Of a DNA stretch of 64,000 nt, positions 61,172 to 64,000 are shown piece by piece (position 1 is the first letter of the stretch; each line of letters starts with the position of its first letter). The stretch is taken from assembly GCF_011751745.2 (NCBI RefSeq), contig NZ_CP061170.1, positions 248,001 to 312,000 of the forward strand, given 5' to 3'. Origin of the DNA: Paramicrobacterium fandaimingii (GTDB lineage Bacteria; Actinomycetota; Actinomycetes; Actinomycetales; Microbacteriaceae). The notes under the pieces were generated by a model that was not told the DNA's origin, searched no databases, and saw only the letters and a list, made by a program, of their open reading frames with translations. The position numbers and the translations under genes were made by a program.

Positions 61172-62073
61172 GACACATCACCCCCTCCGACGATCGACAG
61201 GAATCTGTCTTCGAGGCCCGATGCCTTGCGCTGCAGAGTGTCGAGCTCGACTCCGGAGACGAACGCCGCGTGCCCGACGGCACCCGGCTCGACATCGCTC
61301 ACGATGAAACCGGAGCGGCTCGTCTCGAAGGCGAAACCCGCCGATTCGAGAGCCGCTCCGAGCGCGGCGCGGTCGGGGGAGTCGACGTGAACGCGAAGTT
61401 GGTCGCCCGTGTCGAGGTCGGCGAGGGTTCCCTCGTGCACGATCTGTCCCTTGGAGATGATCACGACGTCGTCGACCGTCTGCTGAACCTCGCTCAGGAG
61501 GTGTGACGAGATGAGCACGGTGCGCCCCTCCGACGCGAGATTGCGCAGCAGCTCGCGCATCCACTTGATACCCTCGGGGTCGAGGCCGTTGACAGGTTCG
61601 TCGAGCACGAGAACGCGGGGGTCACCGAGCATCGCGTACGCCAGGCCGAGGCGCTGCCGCATTCCCAGCGAATAGCCGCCAACGCGCTTGTCGACGAAGG
61701 AGTCGAGGCCAACGAGGGTGAGCACTTCGCGGGCGCGCTTCAGAGGCAGCCCTGCCGCCCGCGCGTAGATCTCAAGATGGTGGCGCGCGGAGCGCCCCGG
61801 GTGAAAGCTCGCCGCTTCAAGAGCGGCGCCGACGGTGGTGAGGGGAGATGACAGTTCGCGGTACCGTCTGCCACCAAATGTTGCCGATCCGCTCGTCGGA
61901 TTAACAAGACCGAGCAGCGTGCGAAGACTCGTGGTCTTTCCTGCGCCGTTTGGGCCGAGAAACCCCGTCACGCGCCCCGGCTTTACGGCGAATGACACGT
62001 CGCCCACGGCAGTGAACCCGCCGAAGGTCTTTGTGAGGCCGGCAAACTCGATGGTCACTTCGGCATCGCTCAC
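61168..62073 (-). CDS. ABC transporter ATP-binding protein (ABC-2 exporter)
   Basis: This 301-residue ATPase shows Walker A GPNGAGKTT, signature YSLGMRQRLGLA, Walker B VLVLDEPVNGLD and H-loop LISSHLLSEV. The degenerate signature (SLGMRQR) is typical of the bacitracin/antibiotic exporter group. I start at GTG 62073 behind AAGGAG; the longer frame lacks homology-like sequence. It forms an exporter with the following permease gene. Confidence 0.88.
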   Translation of the reverse strand: MSDAEVTIEFAGLTKTFGGFTAVGDVSFAVKPGRVTGFLGPNGAGKTTSLRTLLGLVNPTSGSATFGGRRYRELSSPLTTVGAALEAASFHPGRSARHHLEIYARAAGLPLKRAREVLTLVGLDSFVDKRVGGYSLGMRQRLGLAYAMLGDPRVLVLDEPVNGLDPEGIKWMRELLRNLASEGRTVLISSHLLSEVQQTVDDVVIISKGQIVHEGTLADLDTGDQLRVHVDSPDRAALGAALESAGFAFETSRSGFIVSDVEPGAVGHAAFVSGVELDTLQRKASGLEDRFLSIVGGGDVS

Positions 62074-62260
62074 GCGTTCTCCTTTTCGCTGGACTGCCTT
62101 CAGTGTGGCGGATGCTGTACGAGCGCGCATCCTCCGAAGGGCGGAGATTATCGCGCGATGTCGGCGCGAACCGGCATCCGAATTCCCTGATCCCTCGCTG
62201 TGAAACCTTGCTGTCTCGATGTCGCAGTCGTACGGTCGAACCACACGAGAGGAGTGGATG

Positions 62261-62524
62261 ATGAGCGACCCAGACTTCACCCCCAACTTTGACGATGAGC
62301 CCGCGCTCACTGACGTCGACGCGAATGAGGCAGATGTCATCGAACAAAATCGAGTCGATCTCAGTCAGACGCCCGAAGATGTCGACGACGGCGGAACGCA
62401 GCGCGGCTACGGCGACGATGCAGCCACGGAGTTCGACGACGCGAACGACTATGAGTCGGGGAGCGACGCAGATTTCGCCCCGAATGATGGCGAAGACCTG
62501 ACCGAGAGCGACGACGACGAGTGA
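62261..62524 (+). CDS. Small highly acidic protein
   Basis: This 87-residue protein is dominated by Asp and Glu (more than a third of residues) with almost no Lys, giving a very negative charge. It is likely disordered. AGAGGAG precedes ATG 62261. Similar short Asp-rich proteins occur in actinobacteria without known function. The last 76 bases of this gene are antisense to the end of trhO. If only one of the two reading frames is real, the trhO tail is the more doubtful part. Confidence 0.65.
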   Translation: MSDPDFTPNFDDEPALTDVDANEADVIEQNRVDLSQTPEDVDDGGTQRGYGDDAATEFDDANDYESGSDADFAPNDGEDLTESDDDE

Positions 62525-63417
62525 AGCGCGTGCACCTCGCACAGGGGGTTTGATGCCGCGTGATCGCGGCACACGACAAGCTGCGTTCTGCACGAAGCAT
62601 CCGCGCAATTCTGCATGCTGCTCGTTGACGTTCCGCACACGGCGCACGTGCCGATGACGGCAGCATGGTCTGAGAACTCGAGCTTCATGCGCTTGTCAAA
62701 GACGTAGAGGGAGCCCTCCCACAGCCCGTCGTCGCCGAACTGCTCGCCGTAGCGAACGATGCCGCCGTCGAGCTGGTAGACCTCGTCGAACCCGCGGGAG
62801 CGCATGAGGCTTGAGAGCACTTCGCAGCGAATGCCGCCCGTGCAATACGTGACGACGGGCTTGCCCTTGAGATGGTCGTACGCCCCGGAGTCGAGAACGT
62901 CGACGAACTCACGCGTGTTGTCGACGTTGGGAATCACAGCGTCCTTGAACCGCCCGATCTCCGCCTCGAATGCATTGCGTCCGTCAAAGAACACAACGTC
63001 GTCGCCGCGCTCGGCGACGAGTTTGTTCACCTGCTCGGGGCTCAGATGCGAGCCGCCGCCGACAACGCCCGATTCGTTCACCTCGAGTTCGTCTGGCGCA
63101 CCGAACGAGACGATCTCGTCGCGCACTCTGACGCTGAGCTTGGGGAAGTCGAGGCTTGCGCCCGTGTCGTCGAGAGAGGTGCCCTCCGACCACTTGGCGT
63201 CCATTGTCGCGAATGCTGGGTACTCACGTGTCTTGCGCAGGTACCGCTTGACGTTGTTCAGCTCGCCGCCGACGGTTCCGTTGATGCCGTCTTTCGAAAC
63301 GAGGATGCGCCCGCGCAGGTTCAGCGACTCGCAGAGGTCTCGTTGCCACAGCCGGATCGCGTCGGGATCGGCGAGTGGGGTGAAGACGTAATAGAGCAGG
63401 ATCTTCGGAATGGCCAC
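62449..63417 (-). CDS. trhO: tRNA uridine(34) hydroxylase TrhO (rhodanese domain)
   Basis: This 322-residue protein (YceA family) hydroxylates uridine 34 of certain tRNAs. The N-terminal ferredoxin-like part starts [19 protein letters not shown] and contains [11 protein letters not shown]. The rhodanese domain holds the catalytic Cys192 in [11 protein letters not shown]-terminal Cys-rich stretch (Cys258, 261, 271, 276, 283, 293) may bind zinc. The last ~24 residues (Ser-rich) are encoded opposite the acidic-protein gene and look non-conserved. Confidence 0.92.
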   Translation of the reverse strand: MAIPKILLYYVFTPLADPDAIRLWQRDLCESLNLRGRILVSKDGINGTVGGELNNVKRYLRKTREYPAFATMDAKWSEGTSLDDTGASLDFPKLSVRVRDEIVSFGAPDELEVNESGVVGGGSHLSPEQVNKLVAERGDDVVFFDGRNAFEAEIGRFKDAVIPNVDNTREFVDVLDSGAYDHLKGKPVVTYCTGGIRCEVLSSLMRSRGFDEVYQLDGGIVRYGEQFGDDGLWEGSLYVFDKRMKLEFSDHAAVIGTCAVCGTSTSSMQNCADASCRTQLVVCRDHAASNPLCEVHALHSSSSLSVRSSPSFGAKSASLPDS

Positions 63418-63439
63418 TGCTTGATTTTACGGTGTGTGG

Positions 63440-63580
63440 TCAGATCCCCACAGTCACGAGCCACACAGCGGCCGCACCGCACGTGAGCGCGATCACCCCC
63501 GTCAGCGTTGCGATGATGACCAGGGGCCTTGATGCCTTCGTGTTTTCGTTCACGATCTCAGTCCATCGTGTCGGCAGCAT
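63440..63580 (-). CDS. Small single-helix membrane protein
   Basis: This 46-residue protein has one hydrophobic segment near its C-terminus (PLVIIATLTGVIALTCGAAAVWLVTVGI). The start could be ATG 63580 or a GTG nine codons later, just before the helix. It ends 23 bases before trhO on the same strand. The helix sequence is not a typical antisense artefact, but the short length leaves room for doubt. Confidence 0.45.
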   Translation of the reverse strand: MLPTRWTEIVNENTKASRPLVIIATLTGVIALTCGAAAVWLVTVGI

Positions 63581-63608
63581 CCGCACATCACGCCAAAGGA
63601 TGATTCGA

Positions 63609-64000
63609 CTAGGCCGTGGGTATGAGAGCCGCCGCAATCAGCAACACGAAGCCGGCAATCACGATCACGACGCGCAGGTAATGCCAGCGGTCCCATTTGC
63701 CTACCTGCTCGCGCCAATCCTCGGGGTGATCGCCGTGTGACCAGCGGCCGACGCGGTTGTTGATCGGCACGAGCACCGTGACGGCGAGAACGATCGTCGA
63801 CGCGAAGAGAACGGTTGCGATCGCGGCGAGGGTTCCGGATGCGCTCGCCCACAGCAGCGCGGTGGAGACACCGCCGGTGAGCACGGTGGCGATGTACCAG
63901 AACGGCATGATTCTGCCGAGCACCCTCGCCGCGTCGGCGCGTGCCGACAGGCCGCCAACTCCCGGAAGCCTGTCGAGGATGGGGTTGATGAAGACGGCGA
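63609..64000 (-). CDS. DUF1772-like membrane protein (5' end beyond window)
   Basis: The visible 130 residues show a reading frame open to the right edge. They contain AVFINPILDRLPGVGG, typical of the first extracytoplasmic loop of DUF1772 (anthrone-oxygenase-like) proteins, then three hydrophobic helices. VPINNRVGRWSHGDHPEDWREQVGKWDRWHYLRV is the conserved NxxxxW/WxxxH region. The gene continues beyond the window, so an internal GTG at 63923 is not the true start. The function is unknown. Confidence 0.78.
   Translation of the reverse strand, partial: AVFINPILDRLPGVGGLSARADAARVLGRIMPFWYIATVLTGGVSTALLWASASGTLAAIATVLFASTIVLAVTVLVPINNRVGRWSHGDHPEDWREQVGKWDRWHYLRVVIVIAGFVLLIAAALIPTA

Noticed and set aside
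1..64000. CRISPR arrays, insertion sequences, rRNA and tRNA genes
   Set aside because: None was seen. No regularly spaced direct repeats, transposase motifs or cloverleaf-like sequences were noticed on either strand.

Overview
The window is GC-rich, densely coded actinobacterial chromosome, most probably from the family Microbacteriaceae. The evidence is the high GC content, the GTG starts and ATGA-type overlaps, the monomeric NADP-dependent isocitrate dehydrogenase, the dimeric eukaryote-like glycyl-tRNA synthetase, a DUF222/HNH endonuclease gene, and a heme locus of the coproporphyrin-dependent type (ChdC, CpfC, CgoX). I saw no rRNA, tRNA, CRISPR array, transposase or prophage, and no gene-free stretch longer than about 300 bases. 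Family assignments come from reading motifs by eye; no database search was run.

Layout. 0-4.5 kb: an ABC-2 exporter pair cut by the window edge, a membrane protein, a MATE exporter, an unknown protein and a TetR regulator. 4.5-7.9 kb: redox genes (aldo/keto reductase, SDR, quinone-type flavoprotein reductase), each set facing its own regulator (TetR, MarR) across clear operator palindromes. 7.9-14.6 kb: M13 peptidase, a beta-lactamase-fold protein that has lost its catalytic SxxK, a DUF2207 membrane protein, an epimerase and a DUF1684 protein. 14.6-19.6 kb: a complete five-gene peptide/nickel-type ABC importer. 19.6-22.2 kb: an MFS carrier and a protein with two fused alpha/beta-hydrolase domains. 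22.3-26.4 kb: accessory-looking genes (VapBC, CmtR-like metal sensor with CDF transporter, HAD phosphatase, HNH endonuclease).

26.4-38.1 kb is the most distinctive block. Two divergent operons look like one carbohydrate-utilisation locus. On the minus strand are a heparinase II/III-like lyase, a regulator with a DeoR-type DNA-binding domain and a LacI-type sugar domain, and a hexapeptide acyltransferase fused to a helical toroid-like domain. On the plus strand are a DUF2264 (GH154-type) hydrolase, a sugar-binding lipoprotein, two permeases, a YesL-like protein and a 2-hydroxyacid dehydrogenase. No importer ATPase is present, so a shared one elsewhere is implied. The likely substrate is a uronic-acid-containing, possibly acylated glycan (inference).

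38.1-44 kb: isocitrate dehydrogenase, small membrane proteins with a TetR regulator, a Nudix hydrolase, glycyl-tRNA synthetase and a DUF4190 protein. 44-57 kb: heme synthesis. hemA faces hemE-hemY(cgoX)-three small envelope proteins-chdC-cpfC-hemC-hemD, and hemB-hemL-pepE continue after an inverted TetR/SPW pair with a textbook operator. Together they cover glutamyl-tRNA to heme. 57-64 kb: a lysine/proline-repeat protein, an AcuI-like reductase, a coiled-coil membrane protein, a second ABC-2 exporter, and a tRNA-hydroxylation rhodanese (TrhO) whose tail is antisense to a small acidic protein, followed by two small membrane proteins.
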